Shown: positions 30,510-39,914 of the stretch, one piece after another
How positions within the stretch are numbered: the first letter of the stretch is position 1
Layout: every line of letters starts with the position of its first letter
Assembly (NCBI GenBank): GCA_003598975.1
Contig: QZIJ01000014.1
Location: forward strand, 1 to 39,914
Source: Anaerolineaceae bacterium
GTDB taxonomy: Bacteria > Chloroflexota > Anaerolineae > Anaerolineales > Villigracilaceae
Length of the DNA: 39,914 nucleotides
Direction: 5' to 3'
Translations under genes and position numbers: made by a program
The notes under the pieces: model-generated
The model's input: the letters and a program-made list of their open reading frames with translations, nothing else
Told to the model about the DNA's origin: nothing
Database searches by the model: none

Positions 30510-30656
30510 CTAACGGTTACCAGTAAGTTCGCTTTGGAAGTACGAAGGCAAGGTCGGCTCATGGGAACAACCCGTGAGCCGTTTTGTTTCACACTCCGTT
30601 CGGACAAATTGAGTACCCGGTCCATTTTTTCTCTATTTGCAAAAGGAGCAAATACA
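30510..30656 (+). ncRNA. Structured 5' leader of the cold-shock gene
   Basis: The leader starts with the GGTTACC palindrome. Next comes a hairpin, TTCGCTT-TGG-AAG-TA-CGAA. Then a 10-bp stem, GGCTCATGGG with CCCGTGAGCC (30556-30565 with 30571-30580), runs into GTTTTGTTTC. That last element is a terminator-like attenuator some 75 nt before the ATG. Long structured leaders are known for cold-shock mRNAs; the details here do not match a class I can name. Confidence 0.6.
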
Positions 30657-30869
30657 ATGTCTGAACGTATCACCGGCACGGTCAAGTGGTTCAACGGGAG
30701 CAAGGGCTACGGCTTCATCTCCCACGAAGGCGGCAAGGACGTGTTCGTCCACTTCTCCGCCATCCAGGGCGAGGGCTTTAAGAACCTGGAAGAGGGCCAG
30801 CAGGTCGAGTTCGAGGTCGAGCAGGGCCCCAAGGGTCCGCAGGCCAGCAACGTGACCGTGGTTCGCTAA
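30657..30869 (+). CDS. cspA: Cold-shock protein (CspA family)
   Basis: A 70-residue single cold-shock domain protein that binds single-stranded RNA and DNA. RNP1 is KGYGFIS and RNP2 is DVFVHFS, both intact; the N-terminal [11 protein letters not shown] is diagnostic. AAGGAG lies ten bases before ATG 30657. It has its own promoter and terminator, so it is a single-gene unit with a long leader. Codon choice is strongly biased to C- and G-ending codons, as for a highly expressed gene. Confidence 0.96.
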   Translation: MSERITGTVKWFNGSKGYGFISHEGGKDVFVHFSAIQGEGFKNLEEGQQVEFEVEQGPKGPQASNVTVVR

Positions 30870-30888
30870 TTCCACTGAGCCAAACGAA

Positions 30889-30919
30889 ATCCCCGGGACA
30901 TTTGTCCTGGGGATTTTTT
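30889..30919 (+). terminator. Terminator of the cold-shock gene
   Basis: ATCCCCGGGAC/GTCCTGGGGAT (11 bp, one G-T) with loop ATTT and then six T. It may also end the convergent aminotransferase transcript. Confidence 0.88.
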
Positions 30920-30984
30920 GATTTGTATGCCTGGAATGCGCCGCACCTTGCCAAATCCCAGCCGACAGGTGCGACGCATTCGCG

Positions 30985-32163
<1,179 letters not shown>

Positions 32164-32205
32164 TGAGTCTCCTTGTTGTGGCGCAACTTAAGTTTGCGCC
32201 ACTGA

Positions 32206-33240
32206 CTATGGATAGATTACTGTACTGTTATCGCCGATGTTCAGCGATGATGGTTCTTCAGGATTGGGCTGTCCCTCCACGCGGCAATTGCGGCCGATGA
32301 GGGAATGTGTCAGCGCGGTGCGGATGATCTGTGTGCCTTCCTCGATGATGCTGTCCGAGATGACAGCCGAGTCGATCTTGCAATTTGGTCCGATGGAAAC
32401 GTGCGGCCCGATGACCGCGTCCTTGATTTCCGCGCTCGGGTGGATGAAGACCGGCGCCTCGATCTTGACGTTCGGGCGCGTCGCGGCTTCGGATGAGTTG
32501 TCCGCCCCTCGGTCCAGAAGGGTGCGATTCGTATCCAGCGTGGCATCTATGGTGCCAGTGTCGAGCCAGGTGTTGATGGTTTGCGTCCGCACGCGCGCAC
32601 CCTGCTCGATCATCACCGAGATGGTATCGGTCAGGAAGAACTCGCCTTTGAGCATCAGGTTGCGCTTCATCTGCTCTTCGATGGCGGCGAGAAGTTTTTG
32701 CGCGTCTTTGAGGTAATAACACCCAACCACGGCGAGGTTATTCTCGAACGATTGCGGCTTTTCGATGAAACGCGTCACCCAACCATTCGCGCCGACCTCC
32801 GCCACACCGAAGCGACGCGGATCTTCAACCGGCATCACCCACGCGACCCCATCGGCAGTTTCGCTGGCCAGGAAGGAGAAGTCGGTCTCCATGAGCGTGT
32901 CGCTGAAGCAGACGATCATCGGCCCGCGCAGGTGTTCACGCGCCAGCGATAGCGCGTGCGATTGTCCTTTCATTTCGTGTTGCACAACGAAACGGGCGTT
33001 CATATTCGGGTAGTGTTCTTTAATGAAGGGGGGGACTTGCAGTTCGCCAAGATAGGGCCCGAGGATGAAAACGTATTCCACGTTTTGCGGATCGGGCAGG
33101 GTCTTGAACATATCCAAAAGATGTTCCAGCGAGGTTTTTCCAGCCACGCTGACGAGAGGTTTGGGCTTGCTGAATGTGTGCGGCCTCATGCGGGTCCCCC
33201 ACCCAGCCATGGGTATGACGATCTTCAATGATTCTGCCAA
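32206..33240 (-). CDS. Sugar-phosphate nucleotidyltransferase with left-handed beta-helix
   Basis: A 344-residue enzyme that makes an NDP-sugar for surface glycan or storage use. The nucleotide-binding loop near residues 8-20 reads IPMAGWGTRMRPHT; a tryptophan and methionine sit where most relatives have a smaller residue and leucine. SKPKPL follows, then a GQSHAL segment (GQAxA type) and an FSDTLM metal motif. The C-terminal third (about 255-335) has hexapeptide repeats (IHPSAEIKDAVIGPHVSIGP), a beta-helix. Substrate base and sugar are not clear: glucose-1-phosphate thymidylyl- or uridylyltransferase are both possible. Confidence 0.87.
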   Translation of the reverse strand: MAESLKIVIPMAGWGTRMRPHTFSKPKPLVSVAGKTSLEHLLDMFKTLPDPQNVEYVFILGPYLGELQVPPFIKEHYPNMNARFVVQHEMKGQSHALSLAREHLRGPMIVCFSDTLMETDFSFLASETADGVAWVMPVEDPRRFGVAEVGANGWVTRFIEKPQSFENNLAVVGCYYLKDAQKLLAAIEEQMKRNLMLKGEFFLTDTISVMIEQGARVRTQTINTWLDTGTIDATLDTNRTLLDRGADNSSEAATRPNVKIEAPVFIHPSAEIKDAVIGPHVSIGPNCKIDSAVISDSIIEEGTQIIRTALTHSLIGRNCRVEGQPNPEEPSSLNIGDNSTVIYP

Positions 33241-33282
33241 GGGATTCTCCGTTTAAGATTTCATTCCTATTTTACCAAACCA

Positions 33283-33309
33283 AAACCCGTTTTTCCAAAA
33301 AACAGGTTT
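33283..33309 (-). terminator. Terminator of the M3 peptidase gene
   Basis: On the minus strand AAACCTGTTTTT and AAAAACGGGTTT form a 12-bp stem (one G-T) with a TGG loop, followed by TGGTTTGG. On the plus strand one base pair is lost, so it is oriented for the upstream minus-strand gene. A TAAAAT box just after it may start the nucleotidyltransferase transcript. Confidence 0.6.
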
Positions 33310-33341
33310 CTGGCATTTGCGGTGATCTGATGTTTGGAAAA

Positions 33342-35063
33342 TCACGACAGCCTGGCTTCCTGCTCCGCGATGATGTCTTCCAGCAAGTCCACGGCCTCTT
33401 TTAGCGTAGCCGCGTCGAAGGCGAATGTCGCACCCGCGGCCGCGAATAGTTCGGGCAGAGAGACCGTTGAGCCGAGCGCAAGCGCTTTGCGATAATTCTC
33501 CACAGCCTTCTTTTGATCCTTGCGCGCGTTGGCAAAGACTTGCACCGCGCCCAATTGCGCCAGCCCATATTCCACATAATAGAAGGGTGTGGTGTGGATG
33601 TGTCCCTGCTGATGCCAGTAGGTGTTTTTGTATTTCTCGAGGCCGCTGTAATCAATGCCCTGCATAAACCGATCCCATAACTCGCCCCATTTTGTTTCAC
33701 AGCGTTGACCGTCGGAGGCTTCCTCGTGATTCTCGTAGATCCAATGTTGGAAGGCATCCACGAGGGCCATGTAAGGCCAGAAGGTGATGATACTCTCCAT
33801 GTGTTCGATGCGGGCGCGGGCGACTTCCTCTTCGGTGTAATATCCGCCAAATTGCTTCGAAAGATGGGGCGCGGCAAGAAGTTCCATGCCCATCGAAGCG
33901 ACCTCCGCGAACTCGGCTGGAACGTATTGCTCGGCTTTCTGATGGAAGCGCAGAGATGCGCTCTCGAACGTGTGGAAGGCATGCCCGCCCTCATGCAGGA
34001 TGGTGGACACGTCAATGGCGGAATTGGTATGGCCCATGAAAATGAACGGCAGGCGCGCCACATTAAAGCCCAGGCTGTATGCGCCGCTGGCTTTGTTCTT
34101 GCGGCTGTCGAGATCGAGCAGGCCGTTATCCATCATGGACTGGTAGTACGCGCGGAATTGGGGATCAACCTGCTCGAAGACATTCAACGTCCGCTCGTTC
34201 AATTCCGCGACGGTCGCGGCGGGCCGCAACGCGGGACGGTTGAACTGGTCCACGTTTACGTCCCACGGACGCGTCGCTTCGAGGCCGAGACGTTTTTCGC
34301 GTCGCGCGTAGATTCGTCTCGCGGCGGGAACGACCGCTTCCTCGATGGCCGCGTGGAAGGATTTGCAATCTTCAGGCGTGTAATCGAAGCGCAGTTTTTG
34401 TTTCCAGATATAAGCGCGATAGTCGGGGTATCCTGTGTTCTGTGCGATCTGAGAACGCAGCGCCATGAATTTACCCCATAGTTCGTTGATCGCATCGCGG
34501 TTTTGGTATTTGCGTTCCTCGATGGCCCGCCATGCCCTCTCGCGCACGGAACGGTCGGGGTCGTACCAGTAGATGGTGACCATCTCCCAGAAGGTCTTCT
34601 CCTGACCATCCCACATCACAGTGGTGGCGCCCATGATTTTGTCGTACTCGGTGACAAGTTTCTGTTCTTCGGCCAGTAAGGGGAGGTTCTCTGTGCGGAA
34701 GATTTCGGATTCGCTCTTCATCATCTTGAACGCGACCGCGTAGCCCCCGGGCTGGAGTCCGCTGGCGAGCAGTTTCTCTTTAAGTCTTTGGTCGGCAGTT
34801 TTTGCGGGAGACTGGATCTGGTCTATGAAATCTGCGTATCGCTTTTGGATATCTTCGTCGGCGGTGTACTGGGTGGTGAGGATCTGCAAGCGGACGAATT
34901 GTTCGTCCACGCAGGAGGAGAGGGCGGACCAATCGTCCAGCCACGCGTCCACGTTGGACGCGTCCAGTGTTCTGGATTCGAGATCATTGAAATACGGTTC
35001 GTAATCCTGCCAGGTCATGGCGAGGATGGATTTTTCGTCAGCGGGAAGGGATTTGAAGTCCAT
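33342..35063 (-). CDS. pepF: M3-family oligoendopeptidase
   Basis: A 573-residue zinc metallopeptidase that cleaves short peptides in the cytoplasm. The zinc motif is H357-E358-G-G-H361, with the third ligand in FAEVASMGMELL some 25-30 residues later. The PepF-like pattern continues with YYVEYGLAQLGAVQV near residue 510. An N-terminal helical region precedes the catalytic part. AAGGAG lies before the ATG. It starts 16 bases after the UvrD/PcrA stop, so they are co-transcribed. The oligopeptide transporter ATPases downstream in the window fit a peptide-using lifestyle. Confidence 0.92.
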   Translation of the reverse strand: MDFKSLPADEKSILAMTWQDYEPYFNDLESRTLDASNVDAWLDDWSALSSCVDEQFVRLQILTTQYTADEDIQKRYADFIDQIQSPAKTADQRLKEKLLASGLQPGGYAVAFKMMKSESEIFRTENLPLLAEEQKLVTEYDKIMGATTVMWDGQEKTFWEMVTIYWYDPDRSVRERAWRAIEERKYQNRDAINELWGKFMALRSQIAQNTGYPDYRAYIWKQKLRFDYTPEDCKSFHAAIEEAVVPAARRIYARREKRLGLEATRPWDVNVDQFNRPALRPAATVAELNERTLNVFEQVDPQFRAYYQSMMDNGLLDLDSRKNKASGAYSLGFNVARLPFIFMGHTNSAIDVSTILHEGGHAFHTFESASLRFHQKAEQYVPAEFAEVASMGMELLAAPHLSKQFGGYYTEEEVARARIEHMESIITFWPYMALVDAFQHWIYENHEEASDGQRCETKWGELWDRFMQGIDYSGLEKYKNTYWHQQGHIHTTPFYYVEYGLAQLGAVQVFANARKDQKKAVENYRKALALGSTVSLPELFAAAGATFAFDAATLKEAVDLLEDIIAEQEARLS

Positions 35064-35079
35064 ATGGATTCTCCTTAAC

Positions 35080-37248
35080 CTATTTCACAATGGTTAAATT
35101 CGCCAAACTTGCGGCGAGGCGTTTGATACCGACCGACTCGAAGACCACGTCCACGAGTTCGTCGTCGCCGTCGACGCGGGAGTCGAGGACGATGCCCTCG
35201 CCCCAGGCGGCGTGCTTGACGCGCGTCCCGGCGCGGAAATGCGTCTCGAGCACGCGCGCCGCGCGAGGTTCGGATGGACGCGACCAGGTCGTGTGCGATT
35301 CGCGCGGGCGGAGAGACCGTCCCGTGCGCGAGCGTCCCTGGATCAATTCTGCGGGCAGGTCGTCGAGGTAACGCGATGGAAGTTGTTCTTCGCCGTAGCC
35401 GCGTCCGCCGCGTTGGACGGAGCGAATCAAATAGAGGCGGTCTTTGGCGCGCGTGATGCCGACGTAGAAGAGGCGGCGTTCCTCCTCCATTGCTTCGGGA
35501 TCGTCGAACGAACGGCTGTGGGGCAGGATGCCGTCGTCGAGGCCGACGATGAAGACCGCGCTGAATTCGAGTCCCTTCGCGGCATGGAGGGTGAGAAGTG
35601 TGGGGACGTTGCCCTCGGCGATGGTGTCCTGGTCGGAGACGAGCGCGACATTTTCAAGAAATTCTTCGAGCGTGCGCGTGGCGTAATCAAGCGCGAGGCG
35701 TTTCAATTCCTGCACGTTTTCCCAGCGGTCTTCGCCCTCTTCAGATTGATCGTCAATGTAATCTTTGTAGTTGAGGTCATTGATGATGCGGTCGAAAAGT
35801 TCGGGGACGGTGAGGGCTGGTGCGGCGGCTTTCCAGTTGGCGAGCGTCGCGCCGAAGTCCGCGAGGGGAATCGCGGCGCGTCCTGTGAATTGACTCCAGA
35901 AGGGAGAATTGGAGCCGCGCGCCAGGTCGAGGAGGACCGCGCCCGCCGAGAGGTTGTTTTGCCGCGCCACGAGGTGGATGGTGGAGAGTGCCTTGTCACC
36001 GATGCCGCGCTTGGGGACGTTGATGACGCGGTCGAGGCTGGCCTCGTCTGCGGGATTGTGGACGAGGCGCAGGAAGGAAATGATGTCCTTCACTTCGCGG
36101 CGTCCGTAGAATCTCTGCGCGCCGACGAGACGATAGGGCAGGCGCGCGGCGAGGAAGGCTTCTTCGAGCAAACGAGACATGGCGTTGGTGCGATACATCA
36201 CCGCGCATTCGCCTGGCTCATGCTGGCGGGACGCGACGAGTTGCGCGATGGTGTCCACCACGAAGGACGATTCGGCGTAATCGTCGGGCGCTTCGTAGAA
36301 AAATATTTTCTCGCCCGCACCGCGCTCGGTGAATAAATTTTTCTTGCGGCGATGCTGGGCGCGGTCTATCACCGACATGGCCGCGTCGAGGATGTTTTGC
36401 TTCGAGCGATAATTTTGCTCGAGCAGGATGACTTGCGCGTCGGGGTAATCCTGCTCGAAGCGGTGAACGTTGCGCCAGTCCGCGCCGCGCCAGCGATAAA
36501 TTGATTGATCCGGATCGCCTACACAGAAAATATTTTTATGCGCCGATGAGAGATGCCTCACCAGAGTGTATTGCGCGATGTTCGTGTCTTGAAATTCATC
36601 CACCAGCACGTGTACAAATCGGCGCGCGTATTTTTCGCGCACGGACGGGTTATCTTCCAGCAGGCGCGCGGTGTAAACGAGCAGGTCATCGAAGTCCACA
36701 GCGTTGCTGGTGATGAGGCGTTTTTGGTACTCGGTGAAGATTCGTTTTACAACTTCATCGCGGTAATTGGTAATTGGGTAATTGTCTGCGTCAATTAAAT
36801 CGTTCTTCGCCTTCGAGATGGATGCATGAACGGATGCGGGGCGGAAGCGTTTGTCATCCAGATTAAATTCTTTGATGACGCTTTTGACGATGCGCTCCTG
36901 GTCATCGGCGTCGAAGATGACGAAGTTACTTTCCACGGGCAGGTGTTCGGCTTCGCGGCGCAATAGTCGCGCGCAGATGGAGTGGAAGGTGCCGAGCATC
37001 ATGCCTTGAGTCGCTTCTTCGCCGAGCAGGGATTGGACGCGGTGTTCCATCTCTCGCGCGGCCTTGTTGGTGAACGTCACCGCGAGGATCTGGTAGGGGC
37101 GGACTCCCTCCGACGCGATCAAATAAGCGACGCGCTGGGTCAGCACCCGCGTCTTCCCGGACCCGGGGCCGGCGAGAACCAAAACTGGCCCCGTCCCCGC
37201 TGTGACGGCTTTTCGTTGAGGAGCGTTGAGTCTATCGAGGAAGTCCAT
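35080..37248 (-). CDS. pcrA: UvrD/PcrA-type DNA helicase
   Basis: A superfamily 1A 3'-to-5' helicase for repair and replication restart. ATG 37248 starts the family's MDFLDRLNAPQRKAV; the longer frame adds 16 unsupported residues. The product is 722 residues. Motifs in order: Walker A AGPGSGKT (26-33), VDEFQDTN (motif II), GDPDQSIYRWRGA (III), EQNYRS (IV), LTLHAAKGLEF (V) and VGITRAKDRLYL (VI). The C-terminal Tudor-like module (VKHAAWGEGIVLDSRV) typical of PcrA is present. No Shine-Dalgarno precedes the start. A tandem TAATTGG string in codons for NYPITNYR lies at a site where the family normally has the same length, so it is not an insertion. Confidence 0.94.
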   Translation of the reverse strand: MDFLDRLNAPQRKAVTAGTGPVLVLAGPGSGKTRVLTQRVAYLIASEGVRPYQILAVTFTNKAAREMEHRVQSLLGEEATQGMMLGTFHSICARLLRREAEHLPVESNFVIFDADDQERIVKSVIKEFNLDDKRFRPASVHASISKAKNDLIDADNYPITNYRDEVVKRIFTEYQKRLITSNAVDFDDLLVYTARLLEDNPSVREKYARRFVHVLVDEFQDTNIAQYTLVRHLSSAHKNIFCVGDPDQSIYRWRGADWRNVHRFEQDYPDAQVILLEQNYRSKQNILDAAMSVIDRAQHRRKKNLFTERGAGEKIFFYEAPDDYAESSFVVDTIAQLVASRQHEPGECAVMYRTNAMSRLLEEAFLAARLPYRLVGAQRFYGRREVKDIISFLRLVHNPADEASLDRVINVPKRGIGDKALSTIHLVARQNNLSAGAVLLDLARGSNSPFWSQFTGRAAIPLADFGATLANWKAAAPALTVPELFDRIINDLNYKDYIDDQSEEGEDRWENVQELKRLALDYATRTLEEFLENVALVSDQDTIAEGNVPTLLTLHAAKGLEFSAVFIVGLDDGILPHSRSFDDPEAMEEERRLFYVGITRAKDRLYLIRSVQRGGRGYGEEQLPSRYLDDLPAELIQGRSRTGRSLRPRESHTTWSRPSEPRAARVLETHFRAGTRVKHAAWGEGIVLDSRVDGDDELVDVVFESVGIKRLAASLANLTIVK

Positions 37249-37313
37249 GAGGAAAATTATGAAGGATGAATTACCCAGTACTTGCGTTCTGGGCAAGTGT
37301 GAAAGATGAAAGA

Positions 37314-37350
37314 ACGTCCCGCAGGTTTGTCTCGAACTTCTGCGGGACGT
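37314..37350 (-). terminator. Terminator of mscL
   Basis: ACGTCCCGCAG (37314-37324) pairs with CTGCGGGACGT (37340-37350) over 11 bp. On the minus strand it is followed by TCTTTC. It lies 27 bases after the mscL stop. Confidence 0.65.
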
Positions 37351-37376
37351 GTGTACGTGTTTATCTGTCTACCTGT

Positions 37377-37766
37377 CTACATGATCTCCGATGTGCAATT
37401 TGGACAACGCGTGGCTTTGATATGGATGGTCGAGAAACAGTGCGGACATTCCCTGGTGGTCGGCTCGGCGGCGGGCGCGGGTTTCTTCATCTTGTTGGCC
37501 GCCTTAACGATGAGGAAAATCACCAAGGCGACGAGGAGGAAGTCCGCAACGGTCTGGATGAACACGCCATACTTGACCACAGCCGACCCAACGGTCGTTT
37601 CCAGGTGGATGAAACTGACACCGCCCATCAGGATACCGATCAACGGCATGATCACATCATTGATAAGTGAGGAAACGATCTTGCCGAACGTGCCGCCGAT
37701 GATGACCGCCACGGCCAGGTCCAGCACGTTGCCGCGCATGACGAAGTCTTTGAATTCTTTTATCAT
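37377..37766 (-). CDS. mscL: Large-conductance mechanosensitive channel with C-terminal zinc ribbon
   Basis: An inner-membrane channel that opens under membrane tension to release solutes on osmotic downshock. The product has 129 residues. The N-terminus [23 protein letters not shown] is the MscL signature, with TM1 (about 14-44) and TM2 (about 70-90). The usual short helical C-terminus is replaced by a proline/alanine linker and a zinc ribbon: C107-P-H-C110 and C121-P-N-C124. GGGAG lies before the ATG, and a TTGACA/TAGAAT promoter is upstream. The ribbon could sense metals or hold the pentamer. Confidence 0.94.
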   Translation of the reverse strand: MIKEFKDFVMRGNVLDLAVAVIIGGTFGKIVSSLINDVIMPLIGILMGGVSFIHLETTVGSAVVKYGVFIQTVADFLLVALVIFLIVKAANKMKKPAPAAEPTTRECPHCFSTIHIKATRCPNCTSEIM

Positions 37767-37796
37767 TGAATTCTCCCGGGAGAGTTGATGAGGTGT

Positions 37797-37825
37797 ATTC
37801 TACTTTCGGCGGGAAGGCCTGTCAA
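37797..37825 (-). promoter_or_regulatory. Promoter of mscL
   Basis: On the minus strand TTGACA (37825-37820) and TAGAAT (37802-37797) are 17 bases apart, about 30 bases before the start codon. The consensus -35 and the TAGAAT -10 match the tRNA-Lys promoter. Confidence 0.8.
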
Positions 37826-37916
37826 TAAAACGGCTGACGAAGGAACCGGCCCCTTTCATATCTTTGTGGCGGGCATATTTGGATAATCTGGCAAACCCAT
37901 GTAAAGTAATACTTCT

Positions 37917-37954
37917 GGGGTGTCTAAAACAATACTGTAGAACTGTTTTTCCCC
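37917..37954. other. Hairpin in the spacer before the peptide transporter genes
   Basis: GGGG...AAAACA pairs with TGTTTT...CCCC around a 12-base loop. Its role is unclear; it lies outside the two divergent promoters (37797-37825 and 37993-38020) and has no T tract. The rest of the 318-base spacer 37767-38084 shows nothing else. Confidence 0.35.
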
Positions 37955-37992
37955 AATATTAGCCCTACGATATGCCTACGGCCTTCCGATGG

Positions 37993-38020
37993 TTGACTCT
38001 CTTGTAGAATTGGGTATAAT
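37993..38020 (+). promoter_or_regulatory. Promoter of the oligopeptide transporter ATPase genes
   Basis: TTGACT (37993-37998) and a perfect TATAAT (38015-38020) with a 16-base spacer, giving a leader of about 57 nt. Confidence 0.75.
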
Positions 38021-38084
38021 TTCGACTGCTGTTTTGTAGGCCTTGGTATCACATTTCAATGCAGTACAGCAAAGGAATACGCGG

Positions 38085-39073
<989 letters not shown>

Positions 39074-39077
<4 letters not shown>

Positions 39078-39914
39078 GCAACAACAACGCTGATGCCATC
39101 CTCAAAGTCGAGGAACTAAAAATGCACTTCCCCATCTACCGCGGCGTGTTCCAACGCCAGGTGGGCGCGGTCCACGCGGTGGATGGAGTCAGTTTCAATG
39201 TTTATCGCGGCGAAACGCTTGGCTTGGTAGGCGAATCGGGTTGCGGCAAATCCACTGTGGCGCGCACCGTACTGCAATTGTACAAAGCGACTGCCGGTGA
39301 TGTGCACTTTGAAGATGTCAACCTGATCCAATTGCGCGGCGAGGCACTGCGCCAGATGCGCCGAAAGATGCAGATGATCTTCCAGGATCCATACGCCAGT
39401 TTAAATCCCCGCATGACCGTGGAACAGATCGTCGGCGAGCCGCTCATCGTTCACAGCGCCGCGACCGGCAAGGAAGTCCATGATCGCGTGGAACATCTGC
39501 TGGAAACCGTCGGCCTAAACCCGGCTTTTTCCACCCGTTATCCCCACGAGTTTTCCGGTGGACAGCGCCAGCGCATCGGCGTGGCACGCGCGCTCGCCCT
39601 CCAGCCTTCCTTCATTATTTGTGATGAGCCCATCTCCGCCTTGGATGTTTCCATTCAAGCGCAGGTGGTGAACCTGCTTGAGGACTTGCAGGAACAATTC
39701 AACCTGACCTACCTCTTCATCGCTCACGACCTTTCGATGGTGCGCCATATCAGCAAGCGCGTGGCGGTGATGTACCTGGGCGTGATCGTGGAATTGACGA
39801 CGCGCGATGAACTCTATCTGAATCCCCTGCATCCCTATACCCAGGCCCTGCTCTCGGCGGTTCCCGTTCCGGACCCGGCGGTGGACGCGCAGCGTAAGCG
39901 CGTCATCCTCGAAG
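39074..39914 (+). CDS. dppF: Oligopeptide/dipeptide ABC transporter ATPase (DppF/OppF), 3' partial
   Basis: The second ATPase of the same transporter. ATG 39074 overlaps the DppD stop, so the subunits are made in step. The frame is open to the window end; about 280 residues are visible. Walker A is GESGCGKS near residue 55, the signature is FSGGQRQRI, Walker B is [11 protein letters not shown], and the switch histidine is in [11 protein letters not shown]. The start of the C-terminal OppF extension ([16 protein letters not shown]) is included. The insertion [15 protein letters not shown] near the N-terminus is typical of OppF/DppF rather than OppD. Confidence 0.93.

Noticed and set aside
35212..36336. 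Long plus-strand frame opposite pcrA
   Set aside because: It is the mirror of a well-conserved helicase on the other strand in GC-rich DNA; no start signal or family features.
36770..36786. TAATTGG tandem string inside pcrA as an inserted repeat
   Set aside because: The encoded NYPITNYR segment has the same length as in other PcrA proteins, so nothing was inserted; the likeness to the intergenic strings is probably chance.

Overview
The window is about 40 kb of GC-rich bacterial chromosome with tightly packed genes. It most resembles a Chloroflexota genome, probably class Anaerolineae. The reasons are a giant MalT/AfsR-like regulator with a SARP-type C-terminus, a lipoprotein penicillin-binding protein, a DUF2277 protein, a retinol-saturase-like flavoprotein, several short palindromic intergenic repeat families, and promoters of the form TTGACN-N16/17-TAGAAT or TATAAT. 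This placement is an inference from gene content, not a marker-gene result.

Layout. 1-5753 (+): Maf pyrophosphatase (start lost at the window edge), class B PBP, RsgA, DNA polymerase III delta-prime, a DUF2277 protein and an AlaX-like editing protein. 5761-7340: tRNA-Arg(GCG), SurE, thioredoxin (-), tRNA-Lys(TTT) and a duplicated tRNA-Lys 3' end. 7362-12793 (-): a PAS-GAF-HD-GYP phosphodiesterase, an 84-residue NHLP-clan-like protein, a 45-residue membrane peptide and the 1074-residue regulator. 12895-16436 (-): inositol monophosphatase family, arginase, HD phosphohydrolase and a flippase-like membrane protein. 16550-22657 (+): redoxin, cNMP-binding/PH membrane protein, peptide deformylase, GNAT, RecF, membrane-anchored hydrolase and cupin. 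22811-23848 (+): an AT-rich orphan that looks imported. 23850-28508 (-): retinol-saturase-like enzyme, a PIN-like/DUF433 toxin-antitoxin pair, an APH-like kinase and an acyltransferase. 28570-30158 (-): a redox cluster made of a Cys-rich small protein, a TlpA-like thioredoxin and a two-domain protein disulfide oxidoreductase (PDO). 30510-30869 (+): a cold-shock protein with a structured leader. 30985-37766 (-): aminotransferase, nucleotidyltransferase, M3 peptidase, UvrD/PcrA helicase and MscL. 38085-end (+): the two ATPases of an oligopeptide ABC transporter; the second runs off the window.

The strongest unusual signal is in the redox cluster. The PDO reading frame is interrupted only by a TGA codon, exactly where the first cysteine of the second CPxC active site should be (29715-29717). 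Everything after it stays in frame and conserved, and a 7-bp hairpin with a GU-containing loop lies 17 nt downstream of the TGA. This is what a selenocysteine codon with a bacterial SECIS element would look like. No selA, selB, selC or selD lies in the window, so the claim depends on the rest of the genome.

Other points of interest are the small-peptide/NHLP-like pair beside the SARP-type regulator, with a 12-bp-period direct repeat just upstream of a -10-like box; a structured 120-nt spacer before the HD-GYP gene; a cold-shock leader with a terminator-like hairpin; divergent leaderless promoters flanking a palindromic repeat; and the AT-rich insertion that appears to have changed the C-terminus of its neighbour.
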